From assembly GCF_016616235.1 (NCBI RefSeq), contig NZ_CP067100.1, positions 7,189,001 to 7,253,000 on the forward strand: a stretch of 64,000 nucleotides of DNA, read 5' to 3'. The stretch is from Bradyrhizobium diazoefficiens. GTDB taxonomy: Bacteria > Pseudomonadota > Alphaproteobacteria > Rhizobiales > Xanthobacteraceae. Below are positions 25,243 through 32,634 of this stretch, piece after piece. Under the pieces are notes generated by a model that was not told where the DNA came from, did not search any database, and worked only from the letters and a program-made list of their open reading frames with translations. The first letter of the stretch is position 1. Every line of letters begins with the position of its first letter. Position numbers and translations under genes: made by a program.

Positions 25243-26577
25243 TTACTTCTCCCTGAACGCCCGCATCAGTTGGTCGTGCAGCGGCTTCATCAGATACGAC
25301 AGCATGGTGCGGTCGCCGGTCTGGACGAAGGCTTCGACGGGCATGCCGGGGATCATCTTAACATCGCCGAGACGGGCGATCTCTGCGGCCGGCATCGAGA
25401 CGCGGATGGTGTAATAGCTCTGCCCGGTGCGCTGGTCGGTGGTGACGTCAGGCGAGACGCGGCTGACGACCCCGTTGAGCTCCGGCGTGGTGCGCTGGTT
25501 GAAGGCGGACAGCCGCAGCAGCGTCTTCTGGCCGATCTGGAGCTTGTCGATGTCGACCGGATTGACCTTGGCCTCGACCTGGAGATCGTCGGCCTGCGGC
25601 ACGATCAGCATCAGTGTGTCGCCGGCGGTGACGACGCCGCCGACGGTATGCACCGTCGATTGCAGTACCATGCCGTCCTGCGGCGCGCGGATGTCGACGC
25701 GGCGGAGCTGGTCCTCGGCGGCGACCTTGCGCTCGATCAGCTCGCCGATCTTGTCGTTGGTCTCGCGCAGATCCTTGGAGACCTCGCTCACCATGTCCTT
25801 GTCGACCTGGATGATCTGAAGCTCGGTCTCGGTGATCTTGCCCTTGGCCTGGGCCCGCGAGGCGATGTATTGCGCGCGCTCGCCGTTGAGGCGGGCGCTG
25901 TCGCGCTCCAGCGTGGTCAGGCGCGAGATCTGCACCAGATGCTTGTCGTAGAGGTCGCGCACGCCGGTGAGCTCCTGCTGCACCAGGGCGATTTCCCTGT
26001 CCTTGGCCTTCTCCTGAGCGGCGAGGCCCGCGATCTCCTCGTTCAGCTGCAGGACGCGCTCGCGGAGCTGCGCCTTCTGGCCGGCACGGCCGTTGACGCG
26101 GACGTCGAACAGCTTGGTTTCGGCGGAGAGCAGCGCCCTGACGTCGGGATCGTCGCCGCGATCGAGCAGAGATTGCGGGAACTCGATCTTGTCGAGACCG
26201 CGCTGCTCGGCCTGAAGCCGCGCGGTGCGCGCCAGCGCGGCGTCGAGATTTTTGGTAACGATGGCGAGATTGGCCCTGGTGACGGTATCGTCGAGCCGCA
26301 CCACGATGTCCCCGGCCTTGACCACGTCGCCGTCGCGGGCGCGCAGCTCGCCGACCACGCCGCCGGTCGGATGCTGCACCTTCTTGACGTTGGATTCGAC
26401 CACGATCTGGCCAGGCGCGATCAGCGCGCCGGAGATCATCACGGTCGACGACCAGCCGCCGAGACCGACGGCCAGGACCAGCACGATCCCAAGCCCGAGC
26501 ATCAGATGAAACCGGATCGACTGCCGCACGGTCTTGTTCGCAGCGGGCTTGCCGCCGCCAATGGCCATCGTGCTCAT
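25243..26577 (-). CDS. HlyD-family type I secretion periplasmic adaptor
   Basis: 444 residues. A single membrane anchor lies near residues 27-50 (HLMLGLGIVLVLAVGLGGW), followed by the first half of a lipoyl/barrel-sandwich domain (VKKVQHPTGGVVGELRARDG), a long coiled-coil region (about 90-250) and the second barrel half (IRAPQDGMVLQSTVHTVGG) with a beta-domain ending VQTGDRTMLSYLMKPL. This is the PrtE/HlyD layout linking an inner-membrane ABC exporter to an outer-membrane TolC-type pore. It overlaps the exporter gene upstream by ATGA. No TolC gene lies in this window. A likely cargo is the giant protein upstream. Confidence 0.93.
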   Translation of the reverse strand: MSTMAIGGGKPAANKTVRQSIRFHLMLGLGIVLVLAVGLGGWSSTVMISGALIAPGQIVVESNVKKVQHPTGGVVGELRARDGDVVKAGDIVVRLDDTVTRANLAIVTKNLDAALARTARLQAEQRGLDKIEFPQSLLDRGDDPDVRALLSAETKLFDVRVNGRAGQKAQLRERVLQLNEEIAGLAAQEKAKDREIALVQQELTGVRDLYDKHLVQISRLTTLERDSARLNGERAQYIASRAQAKGKITETELQIIQVDKDMVSEVSKDLRETNDKIGELIERKVAAEDQLRRVDIRAPQDGMVLQSTVHTVGGVVTAGDTLMLIVPQADDLQVEAKVNPVDIDKLQIGQKTLLRLSAFNQRTTPELNGVVSRVSPDVTTDQRTGQSYYTIRVSMPAAEIARLGDVKMIPGMPVEAFVQTGDRTMLSYLMKPLHDQLMRAFREK

Positions 26578-28319
26578 GCCTTGGCTCCGGCTTCACTGAC
26601 CACCTTGATCGGCGCCACCGGCACCGCGCGCGGCTGGAGCACCTGTGCGAGCACCTGCTCCTTCGGGCCGAAGGCCTGCATGCGGCCGTCGCGCAGCACC
26701 AGGATCTGGTCGACCGCCTCGACGCCGATGGGGCGGTGCGCCACCACGATGACAATGGCGCCGCGCTCACGCACCCCACGGATGGCGCGGGTCAGGGCCT
26801 CGTCGCCTTCGGTGTCGAGATTAGAATTGGGCTCGTCGAGCACGACCAGGAACGGATTGCCGTAGAGCGCGCGCGCCAGCGCCACCCGTTGCGCCTGGCC
26901 GGCGGAGAGTGCTGTGCCCTGCTCGCCGACCTGCGTGTTGTAGCCCTCGCGCATCTTGATAATCATCTCGTGCACGCCGGCTTCCTTGGCCGCGGCGATG
27001 ATGCCGTCAGACGTCGCCTCGGGATCGAACCGGCAGATGTTCTGCGCGATGGTGCCGCCGAACAGCTCGACGTCCTGCGGCAGATAGCCGATGTGGCGGC
27101 CGAGCGCGTCGGACGACCATTGGTCGAGCGCCGCGCCGTCCAGCCGCACCTTGCCGCGGACGGGCTGCCAGACCCCGACCAGCGCGCGGATCAGCGAGGA
27201 TTTGCCGGAACCGCTCGGCCCGATCACGCCGAGACCGTGGCCGGCTTCGAGCGCGAAGGTGACGTCCTGCACGATCAGGCGCTGGTCGCCCGGCGCCACC
27301 ATGGCAACGCCTTCAACCGATAGGCGGCTGACGGGCGCCTGCAGCTGGGTCGGCATCGCCTGCGCGGGGATCTGCTCCAAAAGGCGGGTGAGGCGCTGCC
27401 AGCTCTGGCGGGCCGCGACGAAGGATTTCCAGTGCGCGATGGCGAGATCGACCGGCGCCAGCGCGCGGGCGGAGAGGATCGAGCCGGCGATGATGATGCC
27501 GGCGGTCGCCTCCTGATTGATGACGAGATAGGCGCCGACCGCCAGCACGGCCGATTGCAGCATCATGCGCAGCACCTTTGCGACCGCCCCCAGGCCGCCG
27601 GCGACGTCGCTCGCACGCTGATTGCCGGCCAAATATTTTTCGTTGGCCTCGCTCCAGCGCTGGTTCATGCGGCCGGCCATGCCCATCGACACCATGACTT
27701 CGGCGTTGCGGCGGCTGGAAGCGGCGATATCGTTGCGCTGGGCGGCAAGGCCCATCGCCTCCTTCGCCGGCTGGCGGGACATGAATTCGGTGACCAGCGT
27801 CAGCCCGACCAGGATGACGGCGCCGATCAAGGCGGTGACGCCGATCATGACGTGGAAGGCGAAGCAAATGGCGAGGTAGAGCGGCAGCCAGGGCAGGTCG
27901 AAGAACGCGCTCGGGCCCATGCTGCCGAGGAAGGAGCGGACATTGTCGAGGTCGCGCAGCGGCTGCAGGCCCTCGTTGCGGCTGCCGACCAGCAGCGGCA
28001 GGCGGACGATAGTCTCGAACACGCGCTTGTTGAGCGCCTCATCCAACGCGGTACCGACCCGCCCCAGGATGCGGTTGCGGATCATGTCGAGCACGCCCTG
28101 CGCCATGTAGAGGAAGCTGGCGAGGATGATGAGGCCGACCAGGGTCGGAACGCTGCGGCTCGGCAGCACCCGGTCATAGACCTCCAGCATGAAGATCGAG
28201 CCGGTCAGATAGAGCAGGTTGATCATGCAGCTCATCAAGCCGACGCCGATGAAGGCCGTGCGACAAGCGCGCAAGGCGTCACCGAGCTCTGAACGGCGGA
28301 CGCCAGGTATGGCTGCCAT
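26574..28319 (-). CDS. Type I secretion system permease/ATPase (PrtD type)
   Basis: 581 residues. The N-terminal 300 residues hold the six-helix ABC transmembrane domain, without a C39 peptidase domain. The ATPase domain has Walker A GPSGSGKSSL, signature LSAGQAQRVALARAL and Walker B FLVVLDEPNSNLD, the last two reading as in PrtD/AprD exporters. Such proteins move unfolded substrates carrying a C-terminal signal straight to the outside. It is co-directional with the 3933-residue protein about 7 kb upstream, which bears such a C-terminus. Translation is coupled to the HlyD gene through an ATGA overlap. Confidence 0.94.
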   Translation of the reverse strand: MAAIPGVRRSELGDALRACRTAFIGVGLMSCMINLLYLTGSIFMLEVYDRVLPSRSVPTLVGLIILASFLYMAQGVLDMIRNRILGRVGTALDEALNKRVFETIVRLPLLVGSRNEGLQPLRDLDNVRSFLGSMGPSAFFDLPWLPLYLAICFAFHVMIGVTALIGAVILVGLTLVTEFMSRQPAKEAMGLAAQRNDIAASSRRNAEVMVSMGMAGRMNQRWSEANEKYLAGNQRASDVAGGLGAVAKVLRMMLQSAVLAVGAYLVINQEATAGIIIAGSILSARALAPVDLAIAHWKSFVAARQSWQRLTRLLEQIPAQAMPTQLQAPVSRLSVEGVAMVAPGDQRLIVQDVTFALEAGHGLGVIGPSGSGKSSLIRALVGVWQPVRGKVRLDGAALDQWSSDALGRHIGYLPQDVELFGGTIAQNICRFDPEATSDGIIAAAKEAGVHEMIIKMREGYNTQVGEQGTALSAGQAQRVALARALYGNPFLVVLDEPNSNLDTEGDEALTRAIRGVRERGAIVIVVAHRPIGVEAVDQILVLRDGRMQAFGPKEQVLAQVLQPRAVPVAPIKVVSEAGAKA

Positions 28320-28523
28320 CAGTCTGATCTCTTTCGGGTAAGGGGCACGGCCCCTGATTTCACAGGCGGTTCAGGGGTACTCGACCAGGATTAACATCGT
28401 GTTCTCCCTGCAACGCGCACAGCCGAATTAATCCCGGCCCCTGATGGGTCACATCTACCCCTGGTGGCGCGCCGCGCAAGTCCGGTATTTCACAGTCTTT
28501 GCGGCTTTTTATGGCAGAGGTCT

Positions 28524-28551
28524 CCGCCTCCCCCAGCCCGGGGAGAGGCGG
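28524..28551. terminator. GC-rich hairpin downstream of the GlsB-like gene
   Basis: CCGCCTCCCCC pairs with GGGGAGAGGCGG across a 5-base loop with one bulge. It lies 20 bp past the stop codon of the small membrane-protein gene (minus strand). No T-run follows, so the terminator role is tentative. Confidence 0.4.
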
Positions 28552-28570
28552 AAGGTTCCGAACGGGGCGG

Positions 28571-28840
28571 CTAGAACCTGCCGCCGCCGCGAACCAGCCG
28601 CACCACCAGCAGCAGGATCACCGCGCCGATGGCGGAATAGACGATCTCGGACACCAGACCCGTGCCGAGACGGATGCCGAGCTTCGGAAACAGGAAGCTC
28701 GCCACCAGCGCGCCGGCGATGCCGATCGCGATGTCGCCGATGATGCCGAACCCGGTTCCGCGCACCACCTTGCCGGCGAGCCAGCCGGCGACGAGGCCGA
28801 CGAACAGGATGACAAGCAGGCCTTCGTTGGAAATGTACAT
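28571..28840 (-). CDS. GlsB/YeaQ/YmgE-family stress membrane protein
   Basis: 89 residues with three glycine-rich membrane helices (LLVILFVGLVAGWLAGKVV, GIIGDIAIGIAGALVASFLF, LVSEIVYSAIGAVILLLVV) and a short basic tail. This matches the GlsB/YeaQ/YmgE (transglycosylase-associated) family, induced by general stress in several bacteria but of unknown mechanism. It lies between the amidase and the type I exporter on the same strand, with wide gaps on both sides, so it is probably its own transcription unit. Confidence 0.88.
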   Translation of the reverse strand: MYISNEGLLVILFVGLVAGWLAGKVVRGTGFGIIGDIAIGIAGALVASFLFPKLGIRLGTGLVSEIVYSAIGAVILLLVVRLVRGGGRF

Positions 28841-29073
28841 CAGTTAAGTCCCTCTGGCGTGAACGCCGCATGGAACGGGAACCGGGATGAACGGGGTCTG
28901 AATGCTGTTCCCCGCGCCCCGCTTGCGGCTGCGAAGACAAAATTATCGAAAACAACCCCATGCACAGTAGAATGGTCTCTACCAGGGTGCTCGCGGCGGA
29001 TTGTGACAACTGCGTGCTGACGCAGAGGATTTTCGAAAAATCGCGCGCGCCGCTCTTCACCCTCTCCCCGCTG

Positions 29074-30489
29074 TCATGACGGCAGTTTCGGCAGTCGATC
29101 GTGATAGTCAGTGACGCGCTGGAAGGCGGCACCGATGGTGAGCAGGGTCGCCTCATCGAAGCAGCGGCCGATCAGTTGCATGCCCACAGGCAGGCCGCTC
29201 CTGGTGAAGCCGGAGGGCACAGTGAGCGACGGCAGACCCAAGAAGTTCACCGGGCGGGTGAACAGCGTCAGCCGCTGCAACAGCGCCGGCGCATTCGGCC
29301 CGCCGCCGACATCGCTCTCCTCGATCGTCGGCGCCGGCACGGGCGAGGCCGGTGCGATGACCGCGTCGATGCCCGATGTCGCCGCATTGTGCGCGGCGAG
29401 CGCGGGGCCACGCCAGCGCATCGCCTCGAGATAGGTGACGGCGGGCACGGCGAGACCGTTCTGAAGCCGCATCAAGACCTGCGCGCCGTAATCCTGCGGG
29501 CGCTCGATCATCCAGCGCTTGTGAAAGGCGGCAGCTTCCGCGGCGAGCACGAGCTGGCTCGCCGCTGAGAGCTGCCGCTGATCCGGTAGCTCAACCGTGA
29601 CGATGTCGGCGCCCTCGCGTTTGAGCACCGCGATGGTCTCGTCCAGCACGCGCGCGACCTCGCTGTCGAGATCGTCGACATAGAACGACGAGGGGACACC
29701 GATCTTCAGGCCCTTCAGCGAGCCCCTGGTCGCGCCGACATAGTCCGACAGCGGCTCGCGGCTGCAGGTCGAATCTTCCGGATCGGCACCGGCCATCAGC
29801 GCCAGCAGCAGCGCGCAGTCCTCGGCGGTGCGCGCGAGCGGGCCGACCGTGTCGAGCGACTGCGACAGCGGCATCGCACCGGCGCGGCTGACGCGGCCGA
29901 CAGTGGTCTTCAGGCCCGTGACGCCGCAGAAATGCGCGGGCATGCGGATCGAGCCGCCGGTGTCCGAGCCCAGCGCCGCATAGGTCAGCCGTGCGGCGAC
30001 CGCCGAGCCGGAGCCGGAGGAGGAGCCGCCGGTGATGTGCGCGACATTCCAGGGATTGTGCACTGGACCGTAATGGGCGTTGTGCCCGGTCGGGCCGTAA
30101 GCAAATTCGGAAAGATGCAGCGTGCCGAGGCGGATCTGGCCGGCGTCCTTCAGGCGCTGCAAGGCGGTGGACGTCACCGTCGGGACGAAATCGCGGCGGA
30201 TCAGCGAGCCGCAGGTCGCGACATGGCCGGCGTCGTAATACATATCCTTGTGCGCAAGCGGTACGCCATGCAGCGGACCGCGGACATTACCCTTGGCGAG
30301 CTCGGCGTCGGCGGCGGCGGCCGCCTGCAGCACGGCTTCCTGTTCGATCGACATGAAGGCGTTGAGATGCGGCTGCCATAGCGCGATGCGCTGCAGCAGC
30401 GCGCGCGTCACCTCATGCGAGGACACCTGTTTCATCGCGATCGCCCGCGCGACCTCGGCGAGCGTCATCAATGCGGGCTCACGGCTCAT
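29074..30489 (-). CDS. Amidase (GatA/AtzE-like)
   Basis: 471 residues with the amidase-signature triad: Lys81 in LAHKDMYYD, the cis-Ser in TGGSSSGSGSA near residue 157, and nucleophile Ser180 in GSDTGGSIR. GatA-like order and length. The ATG overlaps the stop of a 65-residue protein upstream (ATGA), and that small protein resembles GatC/AtzG companions. This pairing is known for AtzE/AtzG, where the small protein stabilises the amidase. No GatB is present, so a catabolic amide hydrolysis is more likely than tRNA amidation. Confidence 0.9.
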   Translation of the reverse strand: MSREPALMTLAEVARAIAMKQVSSHEVTRALLQRIALWQPHLNAFMSIEQEAVLQAAAAADAELAKGNVRGPLHGVPLAHKDMYYDAGHVATCGSLIRRDFVPTVTSTALQRLKDAGQIRLGTLHLSEFAYGPTGHNAHYGPVHNPWNVAHITGGSSSGSGSAVAARLTYAALGSDTGGSIRMPAHFCGVTGLKTTVGRVSRAGAMPLSQSLDTVGPLARTAEDCALLLALMAGADPEDSTCSREPLSDYVGATRGSLKGLKIGVPSSFYVDDLDSEVARVLDETIAVLKREGADIVTVELPDQRQLSAASQLVLAAEAAAFHKRWMIERPQDYGAQVLMRLQNGLAVPAVTYLEAMRWRGPALAAHNAATSGIDAVIAPASPVPAPTIEESDVGGGPNAPALLQRLTLFTRPVNFLGLPSLTVPSGFTRSGLPVGMQLIGRCFDEATLLTIGAAFQRVTDYHDRLPKLPS

Positions 30490-30683
30490 TTCGACACCTT
30501 GGTGGCTTGCGCGATCGGATAGAGCGCGGGCTCGAGATCGAACGGCAGCGTGCCGGCGATGGCCGCAAAGCCTTCGAATGCCGGCCCGATGGAGTTGGAG
30601 ATTCGCGTTGCGATCTCATCGTCTACGGGAACGCCCGCGAGTTGCGCGATCGGCTTGATCTCTTTCGGTGTCGGTCTCGTCAT
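30486..30683 (-). CDS. Small GatC/AtzG-like companion of the amidase
   Basis: 65 residues starting MTRPTPKEIKPIAQLAGVPV. It has an early helix, then VDDEIATRISNSIGPAFEGFAAIAG, and ends in a short Pro-rich tail. The pattern of a helix followed by an extended tail, and the direct overlap with the amidase start, resemble GatC and AtzG, small subunits that wrap around GatA-type amidases. The start follows GGAGGAAACTGC, a strong ribosome site. The sequence similarity is too weak for certainty by eye. Confidence 0.6.
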   Translation of the reverse strand: MTRPTPKEIKPIAQLAGVPVDDEIATRISNSIGPAFEGFAAIAGTLPFDLEPALYPIAQATKVSK

Positions 30684-30726
30684 GCAGTTTCCTCCCTGGC
30701 CAGCGCACGCGGTCTCGGGCCCCATT

Positions 30727-32622
30727 CTATCCGGCGCGGTGAATTTCGATATGATCCGGCGGCAGCCCTGCCTGGTGCCGGGCGTGCATCGCGGCAAAGG
30801 CGGCTTCCATGCGGCGGGTGAAGAGCGCGGTGTCGAACAGCGGTTTCGTCAGGCGGTTACGGGCGAGCCGCGCCCTGATCTCGGCGAGCCGTTCCCGGTC
30901 GACCGCAAGTGCGATCGCAAGCCGCTCGTAATCGTCGAGCGACGGCGCGATCAGCTCGGGCAGGCCGACCGCACGCAGCATGCTGGCGGCGACCCGCCCG
31001 GCAAACGTCGCGCCGAGACAGGTCAATACCGGCAGGCCGGCCCACAAGGCGTCGGCCGCAGTGGTGTGGGCATTGTAGGGCAGCGTGTCCAGAAACAGGT
31101 CGGCAGCGCGATGCCGCGCCAGATGCTCAGGCGCCGGCAGGCGGTCCGCAAACACCAGCCGGGCGGGATCGATGCCGCGATGCGAGGCTTCCCGCCTGAG
31201 ATTGTCCACGGCATCGGCATTGTCGCGCAGCAGCCAGAGCACGCTGCCGTCGACCACCGCGAGCAACTGCATCCAGCGATCGAATAGCGCAGGCGTGATC
31301 TTGTGCGTGCTGTTGAAGCAGCAGAACACGAAATCCTCCGGCGGCAGCCCCAATTCCGCGCGGCTGAAAATGCGCGAGGCCACGGCGCGCCTGTCGTCGT
31401 TAACGAAGTAACAGTCAGGCAGCGTCACCACCTTCTCCGAATAGAAGCCGCGCTCGTCTGCCGGTACCACGACGCCATCGGCGATGACGTAATCGATATA
31501 GGGCGCGCCCATCGTGCCGGGAAAACCGAGATATTGCGCCTGCACCGGCGCCGGGCGCTGCGCAAAAATGCCTGTTCGTGAATTCGTGGTGTAGCCCATC
31601 AGGTCGACGGCGATGTCGATCTCGCGCGCGCGGATCAAAGCCGCGATCTCCCGCTCGCTCATCGCCCTCGCATCGACGAAGGTCTCGAACGCCGTCTCGA
31701 TGCGCGCCCGAATCTCGGAGCCGTCGTCGGTGCCGAACGAAATCCCGATGATGTCGAAATGCGACCGGTCGTGATGCTCGATCAGACCGGCGAACAGGAA
31801 CGCCATCGGGTGCACGCGAAAATCAGCCGAGAGATAGGCGATGCGGATACGCTCGTGCGCGTAGCGCTCGCCGCGCGACAGCGGCGTTGCAGCCGGTGGA
31901 TGCAGGCGCTCCGCCCACAGCCGCGCACATTGCTGTTGATCGGCGGCCTGGCCGGGGGCTGCGAGGAAGATGAACGGCTGGGTGCTGGGCTTTCCTGCCC
32001 TCACCGACGCCACGAGAGACGCGGCATCCTGGTCGAGATCATTCCAGTCGGCGAGATGCAGCCTGGTGTCGAGACGATGGCCTTCGATGCCGAGCAGGTC
32101 AGGCTTGAGCCGCCAGGCGCTGTCGTAGGCGGCGAGCGCCTCACGGTAGCGCTTCTGCCGATAGAGGATGTTGCCGCAATTGCGATGGATCTCGGCGTCC
32201 GGCTGCAGCGCCAGGGCGTCCTGATAACTCGCCAAGGCCTCGTCCGACCGTCCCAGCGCGAGTTGCGCCTTGGCGCGGTTGAGATGGATCTCGCGATGAC
32301 CGGCGTCGAGTGCGAGCGCGCGGTCGAAGCACGGCAGCGCCGCCTCGGGCCGCTGCAGGTCGAGAAAGCCCTTGCCGAGATTGTTGTGCGCAGCCGGGAC
32401 GCGATCATTGATGCCGATCGCGCGCTGGATCAGCGCGATGCCGGCCTCCGTCCGGGCCCGCTGCAGCGCCGCCAGGCCCAGCATGTGCAGGGAATCGAAA
32501 TGCGCCGGCTGGCTTTCGAGCACGTCGCGATAGATGCGCTCGGCGCCTTCGAGGTCACCGTGGCGATGAAGCGAGAGTCCTTGGCGGAATTTCGCCTGCA
32601 GGCTGGCGGACGTGCCGGTCAT
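30727..32622 (-). CDS. TPR protein with O-GlcNAc-transferase-like (GT41/SPINDLY) domain
   Basis: 631 residues. About residues 5-200 form five or six tetratricopeptide repeats (e.g. AAHNNLGKGFLDLQRPEAAL, HLNRAKAQLALGRSDEALAS, CGNILYRQKRYREALAAYD). The C-terminal half is the GT41 catalytic region: RIAYLSADFRVHP, IAVDLMGYTTNSR, VQAQYLGFPGTMGAPYIDY, FCCFNSTHKI and the nucleotide-sugar site LFLDTLPYNAHTTAADALW. Such enzymes place a sugar on Ser/Thr or Asn of proteins in the cytoplasm. It lies 12 bp downstream of the CHASE2 cyclase and in line with the giant secreted protein, which is a candidate substrate. Confidence 0.92.
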   Translation of the reverse strand: MTGTSASLQAKFRQGLSLHRHGDLEGAERIYRDVLESQPAHFDSLHMLGLAALQRARTEAGIALIQRAIGINDRVPAAHNNLGKGFLDLQRPEAALPCFDRALALDAGHREIHLNRAKAQLALGRSDEALASYQDALALQPDAEIHRNCGNILYRQKRYREALAAYDSAWRLKPDLLGIEGHRLDTRLHLADWNDLDQDAASLVASVRAGKPSTQPFIFLAAPGQAADQQQCARLWAERLHPPAATPLSRGERYAHERIRIAYLSADFRVHPMAFLFAGLIEHHDRSHFDIIGISFGTDDGSEIRARIETAFETFVDARAMSEREIAALIRAREIDIAVDLMGYTTNSRTGIFAQRPAPVQAQYLGFPGTMGAPYIDYVIADGVVVPADERGFYSEKVVTLPDCYFVNDDRRAVASRIFSRAELGLPPEDFVFCCFNSTHKITPALFDRWMQLLAVVDGSVLWLLRDNADAVDNLRREASHRGIDPARLVFADRLPAPEHLARHRAADLFLDTLPYNAHTTAADALWAGLPVLTCLGATFAGRVAASMLRAVGLPELIAPSLDDYERLAIALAVDRERLAEIRARLARNRLTKPLFDTALFTRRMEAAFAAMHARHQAGLPPDHIEIHRAG

Positions 32623-32634
32623 TGTCCTGGCCGG

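Noticed and set aside
25138..26865. A 575-residue plus-strand frame
   Set aside because: Opposite the HlyD and exporter genes, which have clear family motifs; this frame has none.
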